From Zeus faber (taxonomy: Eukaryota > Chordata > Actinopteri > Zeiformes > Zeidae), in the NCBI GenBank assembly GCA_960531495.1, contig OY482850.1, positions 4,306,584 through 4,370,583 of the forward strand: 64,000 nt of DNA. The letters are read 5' to 3'. Positions 37,901-50,228 of the stretch are shown piece by piece. Under the pieces are notes generated by a model that made no database searches, was not told where the DNA came from, and was given only the letters and a program-made list of their open reading frames with translations. The number at the start of each line of letters is the position of its first letter. Positions within the stretch are counted from its first letter, which is position 1. Made by a program: the position numbers and the translations under genes.

Positions 37901-40900
37901 GCATGACGCTATGGGAAAGGGTAGTGGAGGCTAGGTTAAGAGCAGAGGTGGGGATCAGCCAGCAGCAGTATGGTTTCATGCCAGGAAAGAGTACTACAGA
38001 TGCAATGTTTGCTTTAAGAATGCTGAAGGAAAAGTATAGGGAAGGCCAGAAGGAGTTGCACTGTGTCTGTGTGGATTTAGAGAAAGCATACGATAGGTTG
38101 CCGAGAGAGGAAGTGTGGTATTGCATGAGGAGGTCGGGGGTGGCAGAGAAGTAGGTAAGAGTGGTACAGGATATGTATGACGGCAGTCAGACAGTAGTAC
38201 GGTGTGCAGTAGGTGTGACAAAGGCATTCAAAGTGGAGGTGGGATTGCATCAAGGATCAGCTCTGAGCCCTTTCTTGTTTGCAATGGTGATGGACAGGTT
38301 AACAGATAAAATCAGACAGGAGTCTCCGTGGACTATGATGTTCGCGGATGACATTGTGATCTGTAGCGAGAGTAGGAAGCAGGTTGAGGAGAGCCTGAAG
38401 AAGTGGAGGCACGCATTAGAGAGAAGAGGAATGAAAGTCAGCAGGGGTAAGACAGAATACATGTGCCTGAATGGGAGGGAGGGCAGCGAAAAGCTGAGAA
38501 TGGAAGGAGTGGAGGTGGAGAAGGCGGATGAGTTCAAGTACTTACTGTCGACCATCCAAAGCAGTGGAGAGTACGGGAGAGAGGTGAAGAAGAGAGTACA
38601 GGCAGGGTGGAGTGGGTGGAGAAGAGTGTCCGGAATGATCTGTGACAGAAGGGTTCCAGCAAGAGTGAAGGGGAAGGTCTACAGGACGGTAGTGAGACCA
38701 GCTATGTTGTACGGTTTAGAGGCGGTGGCACTGACAAAAAGGCATGTGGCTGAACTGGAGGTGGCAGAGATGAGGATGTTGAGATTTTCATTGGGAGTGA
38801 CAAGGAAGGACAGGACTAAGAATGAGTACATTAGAGGGACAGGTCAGGTTGGACAGTTTGGTGGAAAAGTGAAAGAGGCGAGATTGAGATGGTTTGGACC
38901 AGGAGTTCATACCCATATGTACCGGTTTCGGGAGGGAGACATTTGGGCAGTGGAGCGCCAACATTGCAAAGATTTTATTCATGCAGGTAATAGAACGTCT
39001 CGCTCACACAACAGAAAGGTAAACTTAGTAATGAATGGGGGATGGTGGCTCAGGCGGTAGAGCTGGTGGTCTAGTGATCTAAAGGTCGCTGGTTCGATCC
39101 CAGGCTCCTCCTGCTAGCAGGCTGTAGTGTCCTTGAGCAAGACAATTAACCCCTCATTGCTCCTGATGGCTGCGTCCGTCGGTGTTTGAACAATTGTAAG
39201 TCGCTTTGGATAAAAGCGTCTGCTAAATGACTAAATGTAATGTAAATGTAAATGAATGACAGAGTTTGTATGTTGTGCTTGTGCTCCGGACCGCAGGCGT
39301 TGCATCCTGTGCCTCACGCTCCACTGGAAGACAGAACAACATATGAGGACTCTCCCAACTGGGTCCGACCAATCAGCGCTAAAAAGTCTGATTGGAAAGA
39401 CCAGGAAAAGCTGCGCCGCCACAGCAAAGCAAGCCCTATCCCCTGCAGACGTGGCTTCACCACGCCCTCCTCGTCTGCCACATACCCCAACCACACAGTA
39501 ACCTGCCAGCCCTGAGAACTGTTTTACCTCCTTCTTGGTCTTGAGTCTCGGACTGTTCGCAACCGCTACAGTTTTATCTATCTTGGGTCGGACCAGTGCC
39601 CCACCCAATTGGTACCCCAGATACCGTACCTCCCTCCACCCAACCGCACACCTCTTAGGGTTGGTGGTGAGCCCCGCCGACCTCAGGGACTCGAGTACTG
39701 CCCCTATATGCTGCATGTGCCACTCCCAGGTGTCACTGTGAATAGAAACGTCTAAGTATGCCATGTGCAAACGCAGAACCCAGTCCAGGAGTCTCTGAAA
39801 GGTGGCTGGGGCCCCGAACAACCCAAATGGAAGCGTCACAAATTGATACAACCCCTGTGGAGTGGAGAAAATCGATTTCTCCTTGGACTCTAGCGACAAG
39901 GGAATCTGCCAGTCGCCCTTGTTAAATCCAGATCTCCACATGGTGGTGTATGAAGGATGTGCGGCCAGGCAGGGGGGAGAAGACAACAGATAACTGGCAT
40001 TGTAACATCGGCGAAACATGGTTACAGGAAAGGGCTGGGTTAGAATTGGTCGTTTTTAGACCCTCCGGCCCCAACTCATCCCCCTCGAATCACCATGGTG
40101 GCCAGAGCCACGGATGCTGCCTCCTTCCACTGCTGCCTCCTTCCACTGGCCAACCCGCCCTGTGACCACAAAGGGCCCTTCCCACTTAGGGAGTTAGGGA
40201 GCAACACTAATACCCTGTCTCCCGGTACAAATTGGCCCCTCTGTCATATAAGTGGCGCTGCCGTTCCTGGGCCTGGAGCAAATTCTCCCATGACTGCTGT
40301 CCCAGTGCATGTAGCTTCGCTCTCAGGTCCATAACATACTGTATCTCGTTCTTACTTGTACTAGGACCCTCCTCCCAGTTTTCTTTAATAGCATGCCCCG
40401 GGGTCTCCTGCCAATCCCATGGAGGCCTGGGGAACCGCCCGCACCGCAAACAACAGGGAGTCCAACCACGTGTCCCAATTGCGGCTATCGTCATGAACAA
40501 ACTTCCAAATTATGTTTTTCAGCATTTTATTAAAGTGCTCCACAAGACCGTCTGTCTGGGGATGGTAAACACTGGCCGATTTGAGTGGACGCCCAATAAC
40601 TCGTAAAGTTCGCGAAGTGTATGCGACATAAAGGAAGTGCCCTAGTCGGTCAGGTAGAGGATTGACTAATTGGCACGTGGTACAAGTGGCGCACCATTCG
40701 GGCACATCTGCCCAAATGCCAGCCAATAGAAGCGGACCATTATCCGCTGCATAGCTTTATCATGTCCATGGTGCCTCGCCATCGGGTTATGGTGAGCCGC
40801 CTGGAAGAGCATTTCCCGGCGGCTTTTCGGCACCAACAACTGGGTTATTTCCTCTCCCGACTGAGTGTCACAGCTCACTCAATATAACCTGTCCCTAATC

Positions 40901-42555
40901 AGTGAAAATTACGGGTGAGTGAGCGTGGCGTCTGGGCACATCAAGACACCATCGATTTTAACTACTCCCTCAAAGGCCCCCATGAAGGGTATCGTCCCAC
41001 AACTGCTCCAGCGGAAAATCATCCGTGGAAGAGACTGCTGGGACCGTGGAAGAACCCAGTGGGGACTCCTCAGCTCCTCCGCAACAACCACTAACAACCC
41101 CTCAAGAATGGTCTCCCAACAGAGTCCGACCAATCAGCGCTAAAGAAGCTGATTGGGCAGACCCGGAAAAGCTGCGCCGCTATGGCCAAGCCAGCCCCGT
41201 CCCCTGCAGATGTGGCTTTACCACACCCCCCTCGTCTGCCACAGTTAGTGCTTAAATTTGTTCTTACTACTAAATTTAGAACTGCCTCGGATCATGTGGA
41301 CCATACATTAGAGTCCTGGAAGATGATGTTGCTGAGCTTGAACTACATGTAAGTGGCATATTAGAACAACTCCTCTTCTTCTTCTTCTTCTTCTTCTTCT
41401 TCTTCTTCTTCTTTCGGCTGCTCCCAAAAGAAGAAGAAGAATAAGGGGAGAAGAAGGGGTCGCCACAGCGGATCATCTGCCTCCAATACCTTCTGTTCTG
41501 CGCATCTTCCTCCCTTAGAACAACAATTAGTTAAAGAATAAAATAAAATAAAATATTACATCTTCAATATTACACAAAAAAAGATTTACTGCCAATAATA
41601 ACCTGATTAACCAAATAACCTATTATTTATCTTTTATGCATATCTTGATTTGAGTGTGTGTCTGTTTTTCTATATGTTTAAGTCCAGTATCCTTAAATTA
41701 ACTCTGTGGTGTTTGCAGTTGGTTAATTTTACACAAGCTGACTATAGCAGTAATTTCCAAGCAGGTTTGACAATGGATTATTTCGCTTTATAGGACAAGG
41801 TAACATAAGATAAAGATGCTTTATTAATCCCCAAAGGGATGTGGTGCGTTCCGGGGCCCCTGGGGGGACTGCTTGCCGTTGTGGGTGTGGGTTGGGGTGT
41901 GGGGGGCGGCTGTTGGACTTCTGCGGCGCGGCTTCTCTGCAGCGGGCGCCCCAGGTGCTGGGGGTGGCGGAGGGCCTGTATACCTGGCGGCCTGCTGGCA
42001 TTGCTGGGGGAAGGGTGTAACATCGAGGTGCCCCGCGCTGGGCGCACGCTGCTACGTGTATGGGCACTTGGCACTCACGCAAGGGGTGTCTGGTCGGCTG
42101 CGGTGGGGCGGGCCTCCCCCTTGTGCGGGGCGTGGGTGGGCATGGGGGTCCAGCCGGCTCACCCGTGGGGCAGGCAGCTTGGGCGGGGTGTCGGTCTGGT
42201 ACCGTGGGGCCAGGATCCCGGCCCGTGGTCCGTGCCTTGTGCCCATGGCCCGGGTTCTGTGCCGGCGGATGCGTCTTGTGCCTTGGGGGTGGTTGCATGT
42301 GTGCACCCCTGGGGTGCGGGGTCTCCTCGTGCTCCCTGGGACTGGGTCATGCTCCTCGGGGCTGGGCTTGGGGGTTGCTCCACGGCCCTCTGGCTTCTCT
42401 GGGGACCCAGGGGCTTTCCTGCAGCCGTAGGGTGTCCACGGGGCTGCGGAGTTTGGGGGGGCTTCAGTACCCCCTCCGCTGCTTGGAGGCGCCGCGACAT
42501 ATTACCGACCTTCTACACCAGTACCAATGGGGATAAGTCATGTACACTCACCGGT

Positions 42556-42629
<74 letters not shown>

Positions 42630-44419
42630 GCTTCAAGGGCACCCGAGCACCTTCCCGTTTGCATTTCTCTCCTTTCCTGCCTCATTTACTGCCATAACTA
42701 TGACAGGAAGATGCCACGTGACCAGTTGTAGTTCCAGTTTTCCTGGACCTAATTCACTGTTTTTCAATACATTTGTCATCCAATGTTTTTGTGTGAATGT
42801 TGTTTGTTTCTATGTTTATTTGTCTCACCCATGGTGATTCTCCCCCTCTTGGAGTAGTGATCAGTTGTTTATAGACCCAAACATGATAAATAGTTCTCCA
42901 AAGAAGGGGGTTGGTGGTGGTTCTCCAAAACAAAAAACTGTGCTCTTGTCATTCTACAGGTCGTCCACAGGACAGAGTTATTGCAGCAGTTCTTGATAAT
43001 TTAAGAATTAATAAAGAGTTGCATTGCAGGTTGAGAACTTGAACTCCACATGCAGACTAACTCTGTCCTGAATGCAATGGCATCCAAATACTCTGCACAG
43101 GTTAAAAAAATAATAACAATTAATCCCCAATGGGAAATTCCTGTGTTGCAGCAGCAATGGCATACATGACAAAACACACATAATTTACACAAACACACAT
43201 TGTTTTTGAATAAATTGCTGTATATCTATTTATCTATCTACCGTAATTTCCGGACTATTAAGCGCACCTGAATATAAGCCGCACCCACTGAATTAATAAA
43301 TATATATATTTTGAACATAAATAAGCCGCACATGTCTATAAGGCGCAGGTGCCTACCAGTACATTGAAATAAATGAACTTTACACAGGCTTTAACGAAAC
43401 ACGGCTTGTAACAAAAATAAATAGGCTTTAACGAAACACGGCTTGTCACAAAAATAAAAAATTAGCGGTAAACAGTAGCCTACCAAGAAAGTCATTGGTC
43501 ATTATCTTCCTCCTCCCGCGCACTAAAACCACTGAAGTCATCTCCTTCGGTGTCAGAGTTGAATAGCCTCAGAATTGCTTCATCCGAGGTTGGATCGTTT
43601 TCAATGTCACTCTCGTCACTTTCATCCGGAGGCAAATTCCCCGCTGAGCTCATGCTGCCCTCTTCAACACGCAGCAGTCCAGCCTTTCCAAACCGATAAT
43701 AATAATAATAATAGTGGATTTTTTGACAATGCTCCATGCTGTCAGGACCCACTGGCAGACACCACGACGGTCCACCTCTAAAATCCTCAAACTTCATAGA
43801 GGTGGCGATTGTTTTGGCTTTCAGTCGGATCTGCACAGTTGAAACACCTCGGCCGTCTGCTCTCTGTGTGTTGACCCAGTCTTCGAGCTCATTTTCTAGT
43901 TCGGGCCATCTGCTTTTCTTCCCTCTGAAAGCTTTTGTTGTCCTTTTGCACTGAGTCAGTTCCTCACGCTGCCGTTTCCAACATCTTATCATCGAGTCAT
44001 TCAGGCCAAGCTACCATGCACCAGCTCTATTTCCTTTTCCAACAGCCAGATCGATCGCCTTCAACTTGAAAGCTGCATCATATGCATTTCCTTGTGTCTT
44101 TGCCATGATGAGGGTGACGAAATGAAGACCGTAAATGATGGGAAGTTTGAGCTCGCTCGATTTAATCTAAACAGTTACATTGTTTCACCTTAACCCGTTC
44201 GGCAATTTCATTGGTCTAATGAAAGCTTCATGCCGCCAAAAAACTGAGCACCGTCACATAATGTGTTTTTTGCTCAGTTTTTTGGCGGCATGAAGCTTGT
44301 GAAAGTGGGAAAAATCAAAATTAGCCGCGTCATTGTTTAAGCCGCGAGGTTCAAAGCGTGGGAAAAAAGTAGCGGCTTATAGACCGGAAATTACGGTATC
44401 TATCTATCTATCTATATGT

Positions 44420-44462
<43 letters not shown>

Positions 44463-47400
44463 CACACATACAGTATATACTGTACATATGTATATACAGA
44501 TACACACACATATGCATATGTGTATATACATATAAAAGAACAACTCTACAATTTAAAAATAAATAGAATAAAATAGAATTTAACTTAGTGAAAGGTAAAG
44601 CTTAAAAGTCGAAGTTAAATGTGAAGTAAAAATGTGCCTTGTGCATTGCAATTTGGAGGAGGAGTTTCCTCTCCTGACACAGAGGGGAGTCATTGTAGGT
44701 GGCTATTGTGGTGGGCAGGAATGACCTCCACTACTTCCACCTCTTCCCCCATGATGGAATGAGTGTTCAGCTTAGTCCTGGTCCTCCTGAAATCCACAAC
44801 CATCTCCTTCGTCTTGGTCGCATTCAAGAGGAGGTGGTTGTTTCCATACCATGCCATAAAGTGCTCCACCAGTTCCCTGTACTTAGTCTCCTGTCGACCA
44901 GTGATACACCCCACAACTGCAGAGTCATCCGAAAATTTCTGCAGATCACAGGACTCCGAGTTGTATTGGAAGTCTAAGGTATACAGGGTGAAGAGGAAAG
45001 GTGAGAGTACAGTCCCCTGCGGTGCTTCTGTGTTGCTAACTATCTGCTCAGACACGCTTTCCCTCAGCCGCACAAATGGATATATATATATATTATGGAT
45101 ATATGTATGGTTATGTCGGCCTTCGGGAGAGAGTGCATCTATAGAGATCATCGGATCTGTTTACTGAGAGTGATTAATGATCTGTTAACTGAGTGATGAA
45201 TGGCTGATCATCTGGTTTCCACTGGCAATAGAAGCCCTCCTTTTATTATTAATTATTCGTATTTAATTATATTGTTATATTACTAATAACTTGGAGCCGC
45301 AACTTATCACTGGACCAACTGCGCCGAGACCACCATGTACCAATCCACCATCGATTCCCACGCTACAATCACTAAACAGCCTCCATGCAATTAACACATA
45401 GAAAAAACAAGTGTTTTTCTTTAAGCCATTTACATTTGATCCTCTGGAGAAAATGGCATCTACTGGCTCCGTCACTGCAGTACAAAACTTTCGCAGCCTC
45501 AGCAGATATGCCCAGTAGTAGTCGGTTCCTCTTCTTTGTTTACCTCTGTGCAGGAACCCGAAACCACTTCCTTATATGGAGAAATCCAGGTGTGGTTATG
45601 CAAATTAGCACTCTTGAGCATGCGGCTATCAATTTAGAATGGTTCTGATTTATTAACATACGCACGTGCTTAGGAACAAATGTGGCCGCTATGCGGCCCA
45701 ATGAGAGGTTATGGCTTGACCAATATCAATGAAGCAACTTGATCAATAGCCAGGTCTCTGACTCATATCTCACTCAAAATAGGCTTGAGTGTCATTTCTA
45801 ACCCCTTATTTTCATATATCATGGCTGTATCGACAGCGGTTGTTTAATTAGGCAGGGAGGCTTGTAATAAGATAAGCGGACATGTCTCTCTGACACTAAA
45901 ACATGGCTTCCGAGGGAATAAGTCATTAGGGTCCATCAGAAACAAATCAGGCGCTTTACAGCTGAAATCAATCCAAGTGTTTTACCCGGCCTGGGTTTAG
46001 ATGGCAGAGGTGATGATTGGGGAGAGAGCACGTTTGCACTCCCAGCACACTGTATGGTCACTACAGAGGAGTTGTGGAACTTTTCTTCAAGATTATTTTA
46101 ATGGGATTTCCACTCAAGCAGATAAAACACCGTGGAGAACTGGAGAAATGGTCTCCATTTCGGTCATTATGAACCCCAAGGGAAATATGCAGTTCTTGTA
46201 AAAAAGAGTCATTACCGAACAAAGTCCTGAACAAAGAGTCGTGTGTAAGCAGCACGTTTACTGCACAATTAGATAATGGTTCATCCATTCCATACAAAAA
46301 AAGTGTAGAATGGCATTCAACATCAAACCTATAACAATGTATAGCTATAGAGCCACTGGTGTACCCATACGTTAGCAGTTTTATGTTATGGACTGTATAT
46401 TGTACTTTACTGGGTCCAATGGCGTCACTAGTGTTGGTGTTGCCAGGTGCGGTAACTCATGGGTGCCCCCTTATTCACTTGTTGGCAGAGGAGGGGGTCT
46501 TCAACAGAGAAAATCTCCCCGTTACGCACAGCTGTTTTTTTTCATCAAATTATACATCTACATCTACCTACCTACATCTACAACAAAAACACACTGTTTT
46601 TGTTTCCCGGGAGAGCTCGCTCTGAGCGTGCACCACGCGGGTGGTGTCATCCCTCTGATGGTGTCACCCGGTGCGGTCGGCACCCCCCGCATCCCCCTAG
46701 TGGTCATTTCTGACCACTTTGATTTCTGGCTGGAATATTTCTGTGAGACCTAGTCACTGTAAAAAGTATGGTAAAATCTATAGGGAAGGGCCCTGAACTC
46801 TTAAGCAACTGCACTGAAGAGATCATTATCTTCGGGTTCAAGTGGCTTCGATTAAAGAGCGAGAGATTTGCATAATGTGATTCGGGATTAAGATTGAAGT
46901 GCGCTCAACGGCACAGATGATTTTCATTTCTCTCAGTTCTTCAATGGGCACTTCACACTCTTTCTTTCAACCTACCCCCCCCCCCCCGCACCCCCGCCGT
47001 CCGTTTTAATATGCCGATTCAATCCGATAGTTAGATAAACTTCTGAATGCCAAAAGAATGGCAGTTTCATGCTCATAGATTAATACAGCGTGTTGTCAGA
47101 TTAACATGTAACTTTAAATCTCCTCGAGTGCAGGTTAAAGAAGAGATATTGCCATGTTTCTCACCCTGTCCGAGTGTTGGGGTGGGGTGAGGAGGGTGTA
47201 TGTCTCTGTAGCGTGATTGCTACACAAGGTTCTCGCCAAGGACAAGTGCCAAGGTGTTTAGCGGGGTTGAAGCGCCGGCACGGTGAGTTCTATTTCACAT
47301 AGTTCATAAAACAAGCTCCAGTGCAGATCCTACAATTAATATAAGACTTTTTATGGACGGCCTCGACCGGGACTCCCTCATAGCACTCCTGCACCATCCA

Positions 47401-49426
47401 CCATTGCTCCTCTGCAAGACAAGATAGACATATAAGAAATCTTCCCAGCGGCTGTGATTGGCCAGACATTCAATTGACCACAGCTGGCACCGAGGCGGGG
47501 AGCGCCAGTCTACTGCACTGACTTCCCCTCGCCTCCCAGGGCCCTGCTCGACTACGTGCCTGAATCTGCCGCAGTCTCTGATAGACTGTAGAAAAAAATG
47601 GATGATGATTTGCCTTTTATGCCATGCTCTAGCACCGTCTTGTCAGAAAACAGACGCACAAATGAGGCATAGCCAATCCTTCTTTCCCTACCTGCTTTGC
47701 ATCCTTCTTTGCTGCCTGCTTGCTTGCTGTGCTGCGGCGCTCCCTCCAGCTCCCCCGCATCCACCTGTTAAGCTCTGCTCTTTTATCCAATTCAAGCTCA
47801 TCACTCCAATATTTCTATTATATTTTATAATATATGTACACCTGGTTGGAATGATGAGCAGTAGAGCCCAGACACCAAACTCAAACGATGCATAAAGAAA
47901 TAAATATTTAAATAAAATCTAAGAGTTGTCTGTCAGAACTTCTAAATATGGGCAGCAGGCCAGAGCAAGTGGTGGAGCAAGGAGCACAGCCAGACGCCTG
48001 TCAATAAAGGCAGCCACAACCCCCAAACACATCCCTCTTTATTGTCTTTATGAAACAATATATCACAACCAAGACAACCATTTTTCCCGTTGACTTCCAT
48101 TTCTGATTCTCATTCTGATTCTGATTCTGTCATAGGTTTTCCGAAGCAGGATCTTAACTCTCGAACTGCAGTTTAAGGCACTTCCACATTGGCTTCAACA
48201 CTTGGCCACTTGACACTAAGCATTAGTAATGGCTGCTGCCCAAAGCCTGGTTTATACTTGCTGCAAGCACGAGAGGCACGAGGCGTCATGTGCCACAAAT
48301 GACCGCCAGTGCATAGCGACGCCTGCGCAAGGTTGCACACATCCTAGATTTTATGTCTCGGTGCGAGGAGCGTAACGAGGGTTCCCTGAAAGAATTGTAT
48401 TGGAAGCAATGGGAGATCAGCGTTTTGCTGTTGGCCAAAATCGATCTGCAGCATAAGTCAGATGCGAAATTCAAAGTCTACCTATGACATTTTAAAGCAA
48501 GGACAAAATATTACACGTAAACAGTTCATTCGGGTTTGGTGATTTTATTGTAAATTAACAGGGTCATTTTCAAGTTCAGTTTCCAAATAAAAGGTAATGT
48601 TTTTATTGGTATTTATCGTTTTTATTGGTATTATGTACTTTCTTTTTAGAGAATCTTGTACTGAGGGAGAATTACACATTGTGACTCTGTTCCATAGTTC
48701 AGTAAATAGTAATAAAACAGTTATGAAATTCTGAGCAGGACATGGGTTCTCTTTTCTCTGCATGGAATGGGTGGACAGCTCCTTTTCGGCTCTTTTGTCT
48801 GTTTAACCATCAAGAACAGCAATTCCTCCTCGGCTTTCTTGCTAGTGCCACCCGTGGTTTCTGAGAATATGGCAATAGACAATGTGCTGGCTATAAACAG
48901 CCTGCGCTCTCTGCGCGAGTGTGTGCACCGCCCGCGCAAAAGCATAACCTGCCCTTACTATCTCTGTTGACGAACCAGACGGTAAATATGGATCCTGCCC
49001 TTCAATGTCAAGTAGGCTTCTGTATCATATAACGGTTTGGGAACTAAATCAAAGTCAGTGTTCAGGATCCCAATGCTGAAAAGTTGTTGCGCTTTGATTG
49101 CTGAGCAGAGAAAAGTAAGTGAGTGAGCGAGTGTAGCGACGCAGTAAAAATAATCATATTGAAAATGTCAGCGCCCGGTTCCCTCTGCCTCCATTATTGC
49201 AACAGAGATAATTGTTTCAATCTCTTGTTCAATTTCCTGTTCAATGAAGTGCTTTATTGCAAGATCTCCCCCCCAGCTGAGGCTCTCACCCTTCCCTGCA
49301 TTTATATGGGTTTAGCTGAGGAGAGTCATGAAAGCACCTGTACTATAAACTTCACATCGATTACACACACACGCACGCACGCACACATGCACGCACACAT
49401 GCACGCACACATAGATACACACACAC

Positions 49427-49517
<91 letters not shown>

Positions 49518-50179
49518 GATGTGTAAATGTATGTAACCAAAAAGCAGGAAGGTTAAAATCATCATCATCATTAATCATGGTGTTGCAACCAGGGAATGAC
49601 GGCTTCAGAGAATAGCCTCACGGTTTGATGGAAGGAGATGGGGTGTGACAAGAGGAGAAGCGGGATGGCGGTCGGGAGTGGTTGAGGAGGTGGGGTGATG
49701 TGGGGTGGGGTGGGGAGAGAAGGTGTGCTGCATTGTTGGCGGGAAGAGATAAGGCTAATCGGCGGAGTCTTTGCAGGCTGACTGGCCCTGGCTGCATTTC
49801 CCCTCTGTCTAGCCGGAGGATTCAGGAATGTCTGAGCCTGAGTTGTTGTTGTCATGGTCACAAACCCACCAGGGGTAGTGGGGTGGGTAGGGGGTGCGGG
49901 GGTTGTAGGAGGGAAGGATTGCCAAGATGCTCAGACACAAACATGTACATTTTTCGGCAGCGTTGAAACCATGCAGTCCATGTCTAGAAACCTGTTTTCT
50001 AAAACGTTGTTTCTCAAAAGGTGTTGTTTTGGTGTTTCACCTCCATTTCTATCAATCCTTAACCTCTTTCCTCTCCTCCTTTTCCAAAGCAATATTAATT
50101 TGCTCTTTTTGTAATGTTTCCCTTTTGTAATGTGGATTTCCTTCCCTCCCACCGCCCTGCACAGCTCCGTTGGCGTCAG

Positions 50180-50228
<49 letters not shown>

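Larger units (their letters stand above)
43110..45165 (-). mobile_element. Rex1-like LINE, 5'-truncated and interrupted by a pogo/Tigger insertion
   Basis: The minus strand at 45,151-44,690 encodes an RT segment: [19 protein letters not shown], then [16 protein letters not shown] (catalytic D-D pair) and [18 protein letters not shown], typical of Rex1/Babar elements. The 3' UTR phrase (ccttgtgcattgcaatttgg) is near 44,640. The distal end, with ttaatccccaatggg and gttgcagcagcaatgg, is at about 43,110-43,160. The two parts are separated by the DNA transposon at 43,241-44,396 and its flanking TCTA repeat. Confidence 0.78.

Noticed and set aside
39037-39110. tRNA gene
   Set aside because: A and B boxes are present, but the sequence is the head of a SINE with a LINE tail; no complete tRNA fold with an anticodon arm was apparent.
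41375-41420. CRISPR-like regular repeat
   Set aside because: It is a plain (TTC)n tract without spacers, and the genome is eukaryotic.
41839-42837. 332-aa open frame on the plus strand
   Set aside because: Gly/Trp/Val-rich translation of G-skewed DNA that runs into a CA repeat (poly His-Thr). Comparable frames exist on the other strand; no domain was recognised.
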